64,000 nt of DNA from NCBI GenBank assembly GCA_041398785.1, contig JAWKUA010000002.1, positions 248,001 to 312,000 on the forward strand, given 5' to 3'. Position numbers and translations under genes: made by a program. The stretch comes from Planctomycetaceae bacterium. Its GTDB lineage: Bacteria; Planctomycetota; Planctomycetia; Planctomycetales; Planctomycetaceae. This document shows positions 9,388 to 18,917 of the stretch, in pieces (within the stretch, counting starts at the first letter, position 1; each line of letters opens with the position of its first letter). The notes under the pieces are model-generated. The model searched no databases, had not been told where the DNA came from, and saw nothing but the letters and a program-made list of their open reading frames with translations.

Positions 9388-12048
9388 TCAAGTCACGTCA
9401 CCGGAGTTTCCGGATTCGGCAATGCAGTCCCGCACCACCTGCTGCCTCAGAAGTTGAAACTGTCGTCGAACCTGGCGGATTTTCAGCGTCAGCTCACCGG
9501 CGGCGATAACCGCCGAGATCGAAAGCAGCCAGACCAGCCATCCCAGGTCGACAACTCTCAGCAGGTCGAAGATGACGGTCGTCGCCAGCGCCAGCACAAT
9601 GGTCAACAGAATTCGCCGACGGCCGGTGAGGCGGCGCTTTGCTGTCATCCTGTCGTGCGAGGCAATCGCCTGCTCAATGGAATGCGCCGCCACGGTCCGA
9701 AATGAGGCCATGCTGTTGCGCATCTTCTCTCGGTCCAGAGTCGGCCGGACAACTCGCGCCGGCACAGCAGGATTTTCGGCGCTGGTCGTTTCCCCTGTGG
9801 GCGTCGCTGGCGCGGCGGCATTCGAGAGATTCGTTCCGGTGATTGCTGGCTTTGACACCGGCGCGGCTCGGCGATCGACCTCGGGCCAGGAGCTCTTCGA
9901 ACGTTTCGGACCTGGATGCTCGACAGCTGTCACCGCCTCGCAATGGACCGTCTGCTCACGACTTCGCGAACGGCTGACAAGCTGCGACATGTAATTATCA
10001 ACAAAGCTTCGCAGCTCTTCGTCAGTCGTGTTGTCGTATGTGGCGTCGAACGCAACCTCGACGTCCGCGCCGACCGGTTCTGCCGTTTCCGTCGTGTTCG
10101 GATCAGAATGAAGTTGGTGCCACGGTACTTCAGCAACCAGCGGCGAATTGTCGGCCGGCTCCTGCACGGATGGCGACGGCGAATCCGCCGAGAACGGTGT
10201 GCCAAACAACTCTGACAATTCTCGTCGCAGTCCCAGGACGTCCTCTCCCGATCCCTGCGTTTCCGGGTTTGCTGCTGCAGGTTCCGATGACTGGATTTCC
10301 TGCGCAGGCGGACATTCACCGGATGCTGCGAAGGTATCATCGACGTGGTGATTCGCGACTTCAGTTTCGGCCACGACAACAGCAGCCTGCGAATCCGGCG
10401 CGGTGCAATCACACTCGGTCGAAGCCGGCTGATGGACATCCATCGAGTCCGTGGCAGCGAACTCTCGCTCGGGACCGGCGGTCGTATTCGCAGCGGGTTG
10501 GCTGACGAGATCAGCAGACGTCGGCACCTCAGCAAATTCCGAGTCGCCGATCTCATGCCATGTGTCGACAGGATGACATGGCACGACGCGGAGCCTGGCC
10601 GAATCCGCATCAGCATTCTCGAAAGCGCGATGATTCGCCCTGCGTTCAGGCACGCCGCCGTCGAACACACATCGGGAACGCCTGGCCAAAGCGGCATGGA
10701 TTGCGTCAGCAGCTTTCTGTTCGGATTGATTCTTTTTTCGACGGCGAAGTACCCTGGCGAGCACAACAGCCGTGACGACGAGCAACAGGCCAGCGACAGC
10801 GGTCAGCCAGACAGGCCATGCGGACGGATTCTCGTCCACGGGCGGCTGCATCGTCGTTGGTTCGTCGACCGAAACGGTCTTTGACGGGGACGATTCCTGA
10901 GCCGGCAGATCGACGGGAAGGTCAACGTCAGTCGCCATTCCATCGGCATCCACAACGCGAACGTGCAGCGTCACCGTCCGCGCGGAAATGTCAGGTCGTC
11001 CGCTGTCCTGCGTCAGGAGCAGTAATCCCGTCGAAGCGTCGAACTCCAGATTGCCGTCCGCCAGTTCATAGTTCACATCGACGGACAGCGGACCGCGATT
11101 CTCCGGGTCGGTGGCCGAGATATTTCCAATGACTGTTCGCTCACCGGCGATGGAGGGTTCTTCCGCAGGTTCGAATTGAATCACCGGAGCTTCATTTACG
11201 TCCGTGACTTCGACGACAACAACGGCTTCGGCGGCAAGGCCCTGCTGATCGGAAACGCGAACTCTCAGTTCATGAGACGGCTGAAGTTCATAGTCCAGCA
11301 AAGCCGAATCCCGAATGGTCAGACTTCCGTCGTCGCTGACGGCAAATGCGGAATCCGCGCTGCCGGACGTGATGGAAAACGTCAGTACGTCGTCGCGGTC
11401 AGCGTCGGTGGCTTCCAGCCTGGCGAATGGAACCGCGGAATCCGCGTTCTCCGGCACTTCGAAGTGCTGAGCCGCAATGACTGGCGGCTCGTTGACGTCG
11501 CTGACCCGAATCAACACTCGGATCGGGACTTCGTCGTACGTCAGTTCCTTCAGTCGCGATTCCCCGACTGCAGCTTCGCGCAGAGAGTTCCGAAACTCTT
11601 CAAACAAAGGTTCCGACGACGATCGGCGCTTTAGCGCGACAATTGTCAGGTCGATTTCGGAGCGCGATTCATGGTCGAAGACTGCACCTTGTGATGTCGT
11701 CAGCGCGCCGGTGATTTCGTCAAGATCAAACAGCCCGGCACCGGCATTTGTGGTCAGACGGAAGTGGTCCGCGTCCGGTGCAAGACTGCGAACCGAACCG
11801 ATTCGGGTGCGCGGCTGGGCGTTTTCATCCAGTCGCAGAACCAGACTGCTGTCGTCGATCAGATCGGCGCTGGCAGATCCCAAGACTGCGTGCCCGCTAT
11901 CGATGGCCTCGCGCTGCGAAGCGTTCACTTCGACGTGAGCCTGCGCAGCGGCATCGTCATCCGACACAGCGATGTTCGGAGTCAGCGTCGCCAGCACAGT
12001 GACGATCAGCAGCAGACTGCATGAGAATTGTGAACGCGGCAGAATCAT
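9388..12048 (-). CDS. Cadherin-like repeat membrane protein
   Basis: The ORF is open from 12141, but I choose the ATG at 12048 (886 aa) because it begins a clean signal peptide, MILPRSQFSCSLLLIVTVLA. The exported half holds about three cadherin-like domains, with the calcium-site motifs DVNEPPV and DVNEAPV between repeats and DxDxDD-type loops. A TM helix near residue 430 (WLTAVAGLLLVVTAVVLA) is followed by RRRKK, then about 300 acidic, probably disordered residues, and a C-terminal hydrophobic hairpin (ILLTIVLALATTVIF). Cadherin-like domains usually mediate calcium-dependent adhesion. The kinase gene lies directly downstream. The ligand is unknown. Confidence 0.83.
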   Translation of the reverse strand: MILPRSQFSCSLLLIVTVLATLTPNIAVSDDDAAAQAHVEVNASQREAIDSGHAVLGSASADLIDDSSLVLRLDENAQPRTRIGSVRSLAPDADHFRLTTNAGAGLFDLDEITGALTTSQGAVFDHESRSEIDLTIVALKRRSSSEPLFEEFRNSLREAAVGESRLKELTYDEVPIRVLIRVSDVNEPPVIAAQHFEVPENADSAVPFARLEATDADRDDVLTFSITSGSADSAFAVSDDGSLTIRDSALLDYELQPSHELRVRVSDQQGLAAEAVVVVEVTDVNEAPVIQFEPAEEPSIAGERTVIGNISATDPENRGPLSVDVNYELADGNLEFDASTGLLLLTQDSGRPDISARTVTLHVRVVDADGMATDVDLPVDLPAQESSPSKTVSVDEPTTMQPPVDENPSAWPVWLTAVAGLLLVVTAVVLARVLRRRKKNQSEQKAADAIHAALARRSRCVFDGGVPERRANHRAFENADADSARLRVVPCHPVDTWHEIGDSEFAEVPTSADLVSQPAANTTAGPEREFAATDSMDVHQPASTECDCTAPDSQAAVVVAETEVANHHVDDTFAASGECPPAQEIQSSEPAAANPETQGSGEDVLGLRRELSELFGTPFSADSPSPSVQEPADNSPLVAEVPWHQLHSDPNTTETAEPVGADVEVAFDATYDNTTDEELRSFVDNYMSQLVSRSRSREQTVHCEAVTAVEHPGPKRSKSSWPEVDRRAAPVSKPAITGTNLSNAAAPATPTGETTSAENPAVPARVVRPTLDREKMRNSMASFRTVAAHSIEQAIASHDRMTAKRRLTGRRRILLTIVLALATTVIFDLLRVVDLGWLVWLLSISAVIAAGELTLKIRQVRRQFQLLRQQVVRDCIAESGNSGDVT

Positions 12049-12728
12049 GGAAGTCCTGAAGCACGACCGGCGGAAGTGCAGAACTGAACGGGCTGGCGAA
12101 TTTCCTTCAGCGATTCTAGAGCCAGCGTCGTTCGAACACATCGAATCCTGATGAACGTCTGACGGCCGGTGATCGCCTATTCAGTTCAATTCGCCGAGAC
12201 GGTCAAAGCCCTGTTGTCGCTACAACGCTAGTTCAAAGTTCGGGTCGGCTGTGACATGACCAAGGGCTTCGGATGCGAATTCGCAACAGTGGCCGCCGCA
12301 ACTACCAGCCGATCCAAGCGCAGCGACGGTAGGAATCATGCGCGACTTCTGTGTTTCGCCAGCCAGGGCAGGGCAATAACCCGACCGCGGTTCTCCACGA
12401 GCAGAAATGCAGTCTCAGTGGAGTTGCAGGCGGCAGTCTCGGGAAAGCTCGGTCAGCAAAAACGCGAAGCATGTCGCGATCGCTGACGGCACAGACTACC
12501 TGGACGATCGGCGTCTCACCGCACGTCCCAGATTCGTCAGCCAGCGTCGTCACCGATTTCGATACGACTGCGGCAATGATGTCTGACCGGAAAGATTCAT
12601 TCGAACGGAACTGCGCCGGTCTGTAGTGGTTTTCCGATTTGTGCTGGTGAACAAATCCACGCTTGCGTGATGAAAGCTACCGTCAGGAACGATGAAACCG
12701 TTAATGCGCATTTGAGGAGTTGGCACGG
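12049..12728. other. Intergenic region of 680 bp with no supported gene
   Basis: This is a divergent spacer between the cadherin-like gene (minus) and the LRR-TPR lipoprotein gene (plus), so it must contain both promoters. Short open frames occur on both strands (for example 12256-12486 and 12302-12553), but none has a convincing ribosome binding site, conserved motif or steady codon bias. A GAGGAG ribosome binding site for the downstream gene lies at 12714-12719. No clear -35/-10 pair, tRNA or repeat was recognised. Confidence 0.6.
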
Positions 12729-14339
12729 ATGGCGGCGCAGAAGTACGTGCATTGCAACACTGGCATACCCGGACTGCGATGGTCGGTCGCATTGCTGATA
12801 ACAGTCAGCCTGCTGTCGTCAGGATGCCGAACCGGACGCCATCATTCACATTCGCGACACCGTCACGGCTCGACGTACACGATGTCATCGGGCACTGCGG
12901 CCTACAGCATGCATGGCGGAACCGGGCGTGTTCGTCAGAATGCGCTGACACCCGCTCCGGAACCGTCCGGCGGCGGTACTGCAATGCCAACTCCCCCGGC
13001 GCCGGTACCGCCTGAAGAGCTGATGCTCGACAACGCGTCCTCGGCGCTGGCACCGTTGCAGTCAGATGACAGCGGCGAAGCGGAGTACAGCAGCGACCCG
13101 GCGGGAGGCGGAAGTGCGCCTGTGCGCGACAGCCATTCTCTGACGATGTCGCTGGGACCCGCCGGTTCGTCGGACTCGATCGACCTGGATTCTCAGTTCC
13201 TGCTGTTAAACGATGACGAAGTCGTCGAGGAACTTCGTGAACTTGGCGGGACCGTACAGTTCGACGGCGAAGCACTGACCGGCGTCGACCTGTCATTTAC
13301 CCGCACCCGGGATGACCATCTGAAACGTCTGTCGCAATTCGACACGGTTCGAAATCTGAATCTGACGGGTACCGATGTTTCCGACGCGGGCATCGGCGAA
13401 TTGTCTCGTATGCAGAGCCTGAAATCTCTGAAACTGCGCGGCACCGACGTTACAAATGCCGCGCTTCCCGTCGTCGGGCAAATTTCCGGTCTGCAGCTGC
13501 TGGACCTGTCGCGAACACGAATCGCCGACGCCGGTCTTGTTCACCTTCAGCAACTGGCCGGTCTGCGCTACCTGATGCTGAACGACACCCGCCTGTCCGA
13601 TGAAGCGCTGCCGCATCTGAAGTCACTTGGAAAGCTTGACGGCCTGAGTCTGATTCACACACAGATCAGTCCCGACGGGCAGCAGGAACTGCAGCAGGCA
13701 CTGCCTTCCTGCCTGATCGTCTTTGAAGCGGATGACGACGTGAGCCACACGGATGTCCCTGCGGAGTTTCGACCCGCCGCAACTGTCGCAGCATCGTCGT
13801 CTGTCAAACCGTTTCGTACGGTCGCTGCGACACGACTGGACCGGAAAGCGATTTCGAAAGTCAACCCGAAGCTGGCCCAGGTTGTGGAACTGGCGGAGAA
13901 GCAGCCGGAACTGGCGACTCATCTGTCGGCGGTCTACTCGGCTGACGGCGACTGGTCGTCGGCCATTCACGTATTGCAGGCAGCACTGGATGCAGCGCCG
14001 GAGAACCTGGAGATTCGCTATCAACTCGCAGTTGCATTCGCCAGGAGCGGCGATCTGGTGACCGCCGCGGAACAGTTCGAACGGTCCGTCGGAAAGGCGG
14101 CAGCCCACTACAATATCGGTGTTTTGCTGCAGGAACAGATGCTGGCCACTTGCGAAGCTCACCTGCAGCAATCTCTTGCCATCAATCCGAAACTCGAAGC
14201 CGCGCGGCTGCGTCTGAAAGAACTGAAACAGCACTCGGAACACACAGGGGTCCTGCCGGCCTCTGCGGTGATACCGTCTGATCCGTCGCTGCCGGTCATT
14301 CAGCCGCGAGAAGTCTACCGGGCGGTCGCTGTGGAGTAG
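12729..14339 (+). CDS. Lipoprotein with leucine-rich repeats and TPRs
   Basis: This 536-aa protein. I take ATG 12729 rather than the upstream TTG at 12720 because a GAGGAG sequence sits 9 nt before it. A signal peptide ends in LSSGC (Cys33), a lipobox. After a His-rich and Ser/Pro-rich linker come about six LRRs of the LKSLKLRGTDVTNA type (about residues 165-330), in which the inter-repeat TxVxDxG pattern is typical of planctomycete LRR proteins. TPR-like helices follow (about 375-510). It probably sits in a membrane as a protein-interaction scaffold. The PAAR gene follows 179 bp downstream. Confidence 0.87.
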   Translation: MAAQKYVHCNTGIPGLRWSVALLITVSLLSSGCRTGRHHSHSRHRHGSTYTMSSGTAAYSMHGGTGRVRQNALTPAPEPSGGGTAMPTPPAPVPPEELMLDNASSALAPLQSDDSGEAEYSSDPAGGGSAPVRDSHSLTMSLGPAGSSDSIDLDSQFLLLNDDEVVEELRELGGTVQFDGEALTGVDLSFTRTRDDHLKRLSQFDTVRNLNLTGTDVSDAGIGELSRMQSLKSLKLRGTDVTNAALPVVGQISGLQLLDLSRTRIADAGLVHLQQLAGLRYLMLNDTRLSDEALPHLKSLGKLDGLSLIHTQISPDGQQELQQALPSCLIVFEADDDVSHTDVPAEFRPAATVAASSSVKPFRTVAATRLDRKAISKVNPKLAQVVELAEKQPELATHLSAVYSADGDWSSAIHVLQAALDAAPENLEIRYQLAVAFARSGDLVTAAEQFERSVGKAAAHYNIGVLLQEQMLATCEAHLQQSLAINPKLEAARLRLKELKQHSEHTGVLPASAVIPSDPSLPVIQPREVYRAVAVE

Positions 14340-14518
14340 AGAATTGCCGTGGCCCGGCCTGACTGCCGGGACACGATTCGTCGGCCATTCGCCGCGTTTT
14401 TCGACAGACTCTGGGAATTTCGGCAACCGACGGCTAATGTCCGGCGAGAATATCTGCTCTGATTGGCGATCGGTGCATGTGCAGTCCGGTCGCAGATGGC
14501 CAGAACGGGAGACGCGTG

Positions 14519-14908
14519 ATGGGACAGCCTGCCGCCAGAATGATGGACCTCGTGCTGCAGCAGGCTCCGCACTGCCACGCCCCGATTCACCCGCCCGCGC
14601 CAACGCCAACACCGGTGCCGCATCCGGCACTCCCGCTGCAAATCCTGTCTCCGTGCGCTCCAACCGTGCTGATCGGAAACATGCCCGCTGCCCGGGTCAC
14701 GGATATCACCAAGATCTGCACACTCATTCCCTGCGTGCCAGCCGGTCCCGGGTTGATTGCAAAAGGTTCCGGGACGGTCATGATCAGCAATCTTCCGGCG
14801 GCACGTGTCGGTGATATGACGTCACACCCGTCGTGTGTTGCTCCGATCCCCAGCCCAACCGGAACGATCCTGCCACCCGGCTGCCCGACCGTTCTGATCG
14901 GTGGATAG
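14519..14908 (+). CDS. PAAR-domain protein
   Basis: This 129-aa protein begins at ATG 14519, with GGGAG 7 nt upstream. It shows the PAAR repeat pattern three or more times: MGQPAARM at the start, NMPAARVTD in the middle, NLPAARVGD near residue 95, and repeated CxPTVLIGG-type strands to the end, with His and Cys residues suited to metal binding. PAAR proteins cap the spike of type VI or extracellular contractile injection systems and carry effectors. No VgrG, sheath, tube or baseplate gene is visible in the window, so this is an orphan here. The function as a spike tip is known for the family, not shown for this copy. Confidence 0.88.
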   Translation: MGQPAARMMDLVLQQAPHCHAPIHPPAPTPTPVPHPALPLQILSPCAPTVLIGNMPAARVTDITKICTLIPCVPAGPGLIAKGSGTVMISNLPAARVGDMTSHPSCVAPIPSPTGTILPPGCPTVLIGG

Positions 14909-15048
14909 ATCCATAGCCGGCGGACGGCGTGTCGTCGTTCCGCCGCCACAACGGCTGGATCGACCTGGTTCGACGCACCGGCGATCGCTGCAAATCGGCA
15001 AGTACAGGCGAAGGGCTCGACAACGGCAGCTTCCGAGAGCAAATCCGC

Positions 15049-16152
15049 GTGAAACTCCGACACTTCGAAGCACTTCAACCGGTCTGTCCCGTCTGCAGGT
15101 CAGACAACAGTTTCGACAACTCACGACTGACGATCGGCGCCGTCTGGAAATCCGACGATACCGCCATCTTCGAAGGTGTGCTGCTGTGCCCGAATACGGC
15201 CTGTCAGCGCGAGTTCCCGATCATCGACGGCATCCCGCTGATCATCCCGCACATCCGATCCTTCATCGAATCCGGAATTCTGCAGATCTTCGGTCGCGAC
15301 GATCTTAGCGAGGCCACCGAAAGCATGCTGACCGACTGCTGTGGTCCGGGATCGGCTTTCGAATCCGTGCGTCAGCACGTCAGTTCGTACACCTGGGACC
15401 ACTACGCGGAGTTCGACCCGGCGGACGTGCCCGGCGCCGACAAACCGGGCCTGGTCGTGAACCTGCTCGACCGATGTCTTGAGATGGCCGATTCGCCCGT
15501 GGGCGGCCCGGTGCTGGACCTGGGGTGCGGAGTCGGCAGAACGTCGTTCGCGATGGCGGAGCGGACCGGCGAACTTGTCGTCGGAGCAGACCTGCACTAC
15601 GCGATGCTGCGCATTGCGTCGCGGGTTCTGAGTACCGGTCAGGTGCGGTACCCCAGGCGCCGCGTGGGAATCGTGTACGACCGCCGCGAGTTTCCGGTAT
15701 CGTTCCCGCGCAGCGAAAACGTCGATTTCTGGGGCTGCGACGCCAATGCTCTTCCCTTTCGCGACGGCCAGTTTGCCACAACCGTCAGCCTGAACGTGCT
15801 GGACTGTTCCAACAGCCCCATGAACTTCCTGAAGTCGATTGAACGAGTGACGGCAACCGGCGGCCAGGCGATTCTTGCCTGTCCGTATGACTGGTCCGCA
15901 GGCGCGACGCCCATTGAAGCCTGGCTGGGCGGCCATTCGCAACGCAGCCCGACCGCGGGTGCCAGCGATGCGATGCTGCGGTCGATGCTGACACCGGGTT
16001 CGCCGATGCATTCGTTTCCGCGACTCAGTCTGGCCGCCGAACTGGATGACCTGCCGTGGCACGTGCGTCTGCATGACCGCAGCACGATGCATTACCGAAC
16101 TCACGGACTTGTCATTCGGGTTTCCGATCCGCCACCGGCAGGCGCATCGTGA
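15049..16152 (+). CDS. Trm112-like zinc ribbon plus SAM-dependent methyltransferase
   Basis: The ORF is open from a GTG at 14929. I prefer GTG 15049 (367 aa) because the upstream codons look non-coding and GAGAG lies 9 nt before it. The N-terminus is a Trm112-like zinc element (CPVC at 13-16; Cys47 and Cys52 before REFPIIDGIPLII). A class I methyltransferase follows with motif I VLDLGCGVGR (about 155-164), an acidic motif II (GADLHYAML) and an NALPFRDGQF-type loop. The substrate is unknown; fused Trm112-methyltransferase proteins are common in planctomycetes. It is 140 nt after the PAAR gene on the same strand. Confidence 0.85.
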   Translation: MKLRHFEALQPVCPVCRSDNSFDNSRLTIGAVWKSDDTAIFEGVLLCPNTACQREFPIIDGIPLIIPHIRSFIESGILQIFGRDDLSEATESMLTDCCGPGSAFESVRQHVSSYTWDHYAEFDPADVPGADKPGLVVNLLDRCLEMADSPVGGPVLDLGCGVGRTSFAMAERTGELVVGADLHYAMLRIASRVLSTGQVRYPRRRVGIVYDRREFPVSFPRSENVDFWGCDANALPFRDGQFATTVSLNVLDCSNSPMNFLKSIERVTATGGQAILACPYDWSAGATPIEAWLGGHSQRSPTAGASDAMLRSMLTPGSPMHSFPRLSLAAELDDLPWHVRLHDRSTMHYRTHGLVIRVSDPPPAGAS

Positions 16153-16214
16153 GCAGCCGCGACGCACGAACATCGGCGGGCTGAGCACAGCACCGGTCGG
16201 ATCGGTTTGTGCCG

Positions 16215-17546
16215 CTATCCCGTTGCCGCGCACTGTCGCACTGACTGAGAAATGGCCTGGTCGCGTTCCGGCGAGCGTGGTCCGGCGTCGGACTTCAGCC
16301 ACGACTGTTCACGCAGCAAAGTGAACCGATCGTAGTACTCGGCGATGTCCTCGCGGCTCAGCCCCGGCAGATTCAAGATGGACTCGCGGTGGTTTGCCGG
16401 CAGTTCCAGGAAGTTGTCGGGCAGATAGCCGTTCTCGCGGCAGACATGGAACAGCCGCGTTCCGGGGTAGGGATAGAAAACGAAGTAGCCGAAGTCATCC
16501 GGTCGAAGCTGCTCATGCAGCGCCAGCGTTTGTTCCAGGTCGTCGCGAGTTTCCGTGGGCAGCCCCAGCATGTAGTTGGCAGTGACGATCATGCCTTCGT
16601 CGCGCGACCAGCGAAAGGCGTCGATCATGCGTTCGTTCGTGATTGGCCGGTGCATGACTTCCCGACGGACTCGCAGGCTGCCGCTTTCGACGCCGAACAC
16701 GATGTGCCGGCAACCGGCCTGAGCGAGTGAATGCAGCATCTCCGGCGTCACCGTGTCGACTCGGGCATGCACGGAAAACGGCGTCCCAAAACGTTCTGTG
16801 TGCGCTTCACAGAATTCCGAAACCCACGTCGGGAAAATCGTGAACGTATCGTCCAGAAAAATGACATAGTTCAGCGTTCCTTCTCTCTGAATCGTCGCAA
16901 GTTCATCCATGACACTGCCGACTGTTCTGCGTCGACCGTAGTTCTCGGTGCCATACAGATCGTGATACTGCCGAGCCGCGCAGTAAGTACACGGAAACGG
17001 ACAGCCTCGCTGCGTTGCGATGTGAACAACGCCGTACTGTTCATCCAGCAGATCGCGAGCCTGAAACGGAAGTTCATCGAGAGACGCAATCGGCGGGCGC
17101 AGTTCAGGCCGCTTCCCTCCGGGGACCTGAATGTTGCGGATGTCATCGGTGGGTTTGCCGGTTTCCAGCTTCGTCACAAGCTCCAGCAGAGCGTCTTCAC
17201 CTTCGCCCAGACAGACGTAGTCGAATCCCGGCTGTTCCAGCACGGCTTCCGGAGAAAACGTCGCATGAAGTCCGCCGGCGATCACCGGGACATCGATCTT
17301 TCTGCGAATCGCCGCAATCAGATCCCGAGCCCGCAGCCACTGTCGAGTCGTCAGTGAGAGGCCGATCAGTTGCGGATCGAGCGCTGCAATTCGCTCAACC
17401 AGCGCGTCGGCCGTTTGCTCCGGCGGAACGCGCAGACCCGTCACGTCATGCCCGTGAACCCGCAAATAGGCCGCCAGAAACGCCGGCCCCATGGAAGCCA
17501 CGGCCCACGTTCGTTCCGTATCGATTTCCAGGAACAGCACTCTCAT
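16215..17546 (-). CDS. B12-binding radical SAM protein
   Basis: This 443-aa protein. The start is ATG 17546 (MRVLFLEIDTERTW) with GGGAG 8 nt upstream; the longer frame to 17624 adds only unlikely sequence. Residues 1-130 form a cobalamin-binding Rossmann domain (LIGLSLTT, VIAGGLHATF, VCLGEGE), and residues 180-400 a radical SAM barrel with CPFPCTYC at 182-189 binding the 4Fe-4S cluster. A later GVESGSLRVRREVMHR block is typical of the B12-radical SAM group acting on lipids or natural products. It is the last gene of the minus-strand chaperone cluster. The substrate is not predictable. Confidence 0.9.
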   Translation of the reverse strand: MRVLFLEIDTERTWAVASMGPAFLAAYLRVHGHDVTGLRVPPEQTADALVERIAALDPQLIGLSLTTRQWLRARDLIAAIRRKIDVPVIAGGLHATFSPEAVLEQPGFDYVCLGEGEDALLELVTKLETGKPTDDIRNIQVPGGKRPELRPPIASLDELPFQARDLLDEQYGVVHIATQRGCPFPCTYCAARQYHDLYGTENYGRRRTVGSVMDELATIQREGTLNYVIFLDDTFTIFPTWVSEFCEAHTERFGTPFSVHARVDTVTPEMLHSLAQAGCRHIVFGVESGSLRVRREVMHRPITNERMIDAFRWSRDEGMIVTANYMLGLPTETRDDLEQTLALHEQLRPDDFGYFVFYPYPGTRLFHVCRENGYLPDNFLELPANHRESILNLPGLSREDIAEYYDRFTLLREQSWLKSDAGPRSPERDQAISQSVRQCAATG

Positions 17547-17694
17547 CGGCAGGCTCCCGAACGTCGTCCGATTTGGCGGAGGCGGAAGCAGGAATCCTGC
17601 GGCGTCATTTGCGGCGTCGCACACTTCCTTCCAGGGATGCCACTGGACGGCACTGCCAGTTTCGACGAAACACGGCGACAGTTACGCGGCGATT

Positions 17695-18585
17695 CTACTT
17701 TTCCGCAGCCGCCAGTGCTTTTTCGATGAAGTCCTCGTACTTCCCCGCCGCATCTTCCGGAGGCCCGTCGACGGCAACCAGCGTCAGAGCGCCGGAAATC
17801 GCCTGGCAGGGCAACTGTTCATCGGCCGGAATCGGCGGATGTCCTGGCGGCGCCGCGTTTCCGGCCCCCCAATAGGCCGCCTCCGCCAGCATTGCGGCCG
17901 GTCCCCTGTTTTCCAGCTTCGCGGAAGCGGCGAAGGCAGCGGCGGCCGTTTCTTCGGAAGGTTTCATGGCCCACTTGCCGGCGGCGTCCAGTGCGGAACG
18001 CTCCGAATCGGACAGCCTATCGTTCAGTGCAGTTTCCACACATCCGCAACTCCAGAGCAGGGCGGCCGGAGTGCCCATCGCCCGGCTCAGCACGCGCAGT
18101 GCGTCGGCGTACAGGCTCTTCTTTCGAAGTTCGCCAACGAATTGCTCGGCGGACTGCGTTTCGTTCAGCAGAGACTTCCCTTCGCTCGTCAGAGTCACAC
18201 CGGCACAGACTTCCGCCGCAGCCGGAGCAAACGAAACCTGCAGGCGTTTCGCCGGCGCGGACGGCTTCCCGCTGCCCTGTTTCGCGGCAGCGCCGGAAGT
18301 GACCGCGAAGGTCGTCTGGCCGGCGACGATCTGGTCGCCATTCGCCACAATCGCTTCCGTGACCGGTTCACCGTTGACGAAAGTTCCGTTCGTGCTTTTC
18401 AGGTCCGTCAACAGCCCGCAGTCCGGCCGCCCTTCAATCAGAAAATGCTGAGTCGACATTCTCGGATCGTCAGGAACGCTGAAGTCGAGATCTTCTCCGC
18501 GGCCGACGCGAGCGGAACTGCCCGTGCGAAGTTCCAGAACCCTGCCGGATTCAGGTCCCGAGATGACCGTTAACGTGATGGGCAT
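17695..18585 (-). CDS. FHA domain protein
   Basis: This 296-aa protein has residues 1-95 forming a forkhead-associated domain: GSSARVGRGEDLDF, the phosphothreonine-contact stretch MSTQHF, and STNGTFVNG. The rest (about 130-290) is helical and unrecognised, with a short proline-rich loop near 255. FHA domains bind phosphothreonine peptides, so this is a likely reader for Ser/Thr kinases such as the one at 7571. It starts 8 nt upstream of the next gene boundary (FmdB stop 18594), so it is translated as part of the grpE-fmdB run. Confidence 0.9.
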   Translation of the reverse strand: MPITLTVISGPESGRVLELRTGSSARVGRGEDLDFSVPDDPRMSTQHFLIEGRPDCGLLTDLKSTNGTFVNGEPVTEAIVANGDQIVAGQTTFAVTSGAAAKQGSGKPSAPAKRLQVSFAPAAAEVCAGVTLTSEGKSLLNETQSAEQFVGELRKKSLYADALRVLSRAMGTPAALLWSCGCVETALNDRLSDSERSALDAAGKWAMKPSEETAAAAFAASAKLENRGPAAMLAEAAYWGAGNAAPPGHPPIPADEQLPCQAISGALTLVAVDGPPEDAAGKYEDFIEKALAAAEK

Positions 18586-18593
18586 GGCAACAT

Positions 18594-18893
18594 CTATTCG
18601 GCTGCCGACGACGTCGTCGCTGACGATTCACTTTTGCCGGATGATGAGGAATCTGACTTCGTCGATTCCTGCGACTTCTTTTCCGCGCTGGCACCCTTCT
18701 TGTAGGACTCACTGCGGTAGTCTGTTTGATAAAAGCCGGAGCCCTTGAAAATGATACCGCCGCCGGCACTGATAATGCGTTCGGCTTTCAATTTGCCGCA
18801 CTCCGGACATTTCTTCGTCGGACTGGCGGAAATCGATTGAAACTCGTCCCACTGGTTTTCGCACGCTTTGCAGCGGTACTCGTACGTTGGCAT
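18594..18893 (-). CDS. FmdB family zinc-ribbon protein
   Basis: This 99-aa protein opens MPTYEYRCKAC, the hallmark of the FmdB/CxxC_CXXC_SSSS family. Cys8/Cys11 and Cys29/Cys32 form the zinc ribbon, followed by an IISAGGGIIFKGSGFY block. The C-terminal third is a Ser/Lys/Glu-rich disordered tail. The family is named after a putative regulator of the formamidase operon, but its role is poorly known. It lies 24 bp after grpE and 8 bp before the FHA gene, and so is part of the chaperone operon. Confidence 0.93.
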   Translation of the reverse strand: MPTYEYRCKACENQWDEFQSISASPTKKCPECGKLKAERIISAGGGIIFKGSGFYQTDYRSESYKKGASAEKKSQESTKSDSSSSGKSESSATTSSAAE

Positions 18894-18917
18894 AACCGTT
18901 GTTTTCCTTGTGGCGGG

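Noticed and set aside
12256..12792. Short ORFs in the 12.1-12.7 kb spacer
   Set aside because: No ribosome binding site, conserved motif or steady codon bias; treated as non-coding.
15121..16302. 393-aa minus-strand ORF opposite the methyltransferase
   Set aside because: The opposite frame encodes a recognisable methyltransferase; this one has no features.
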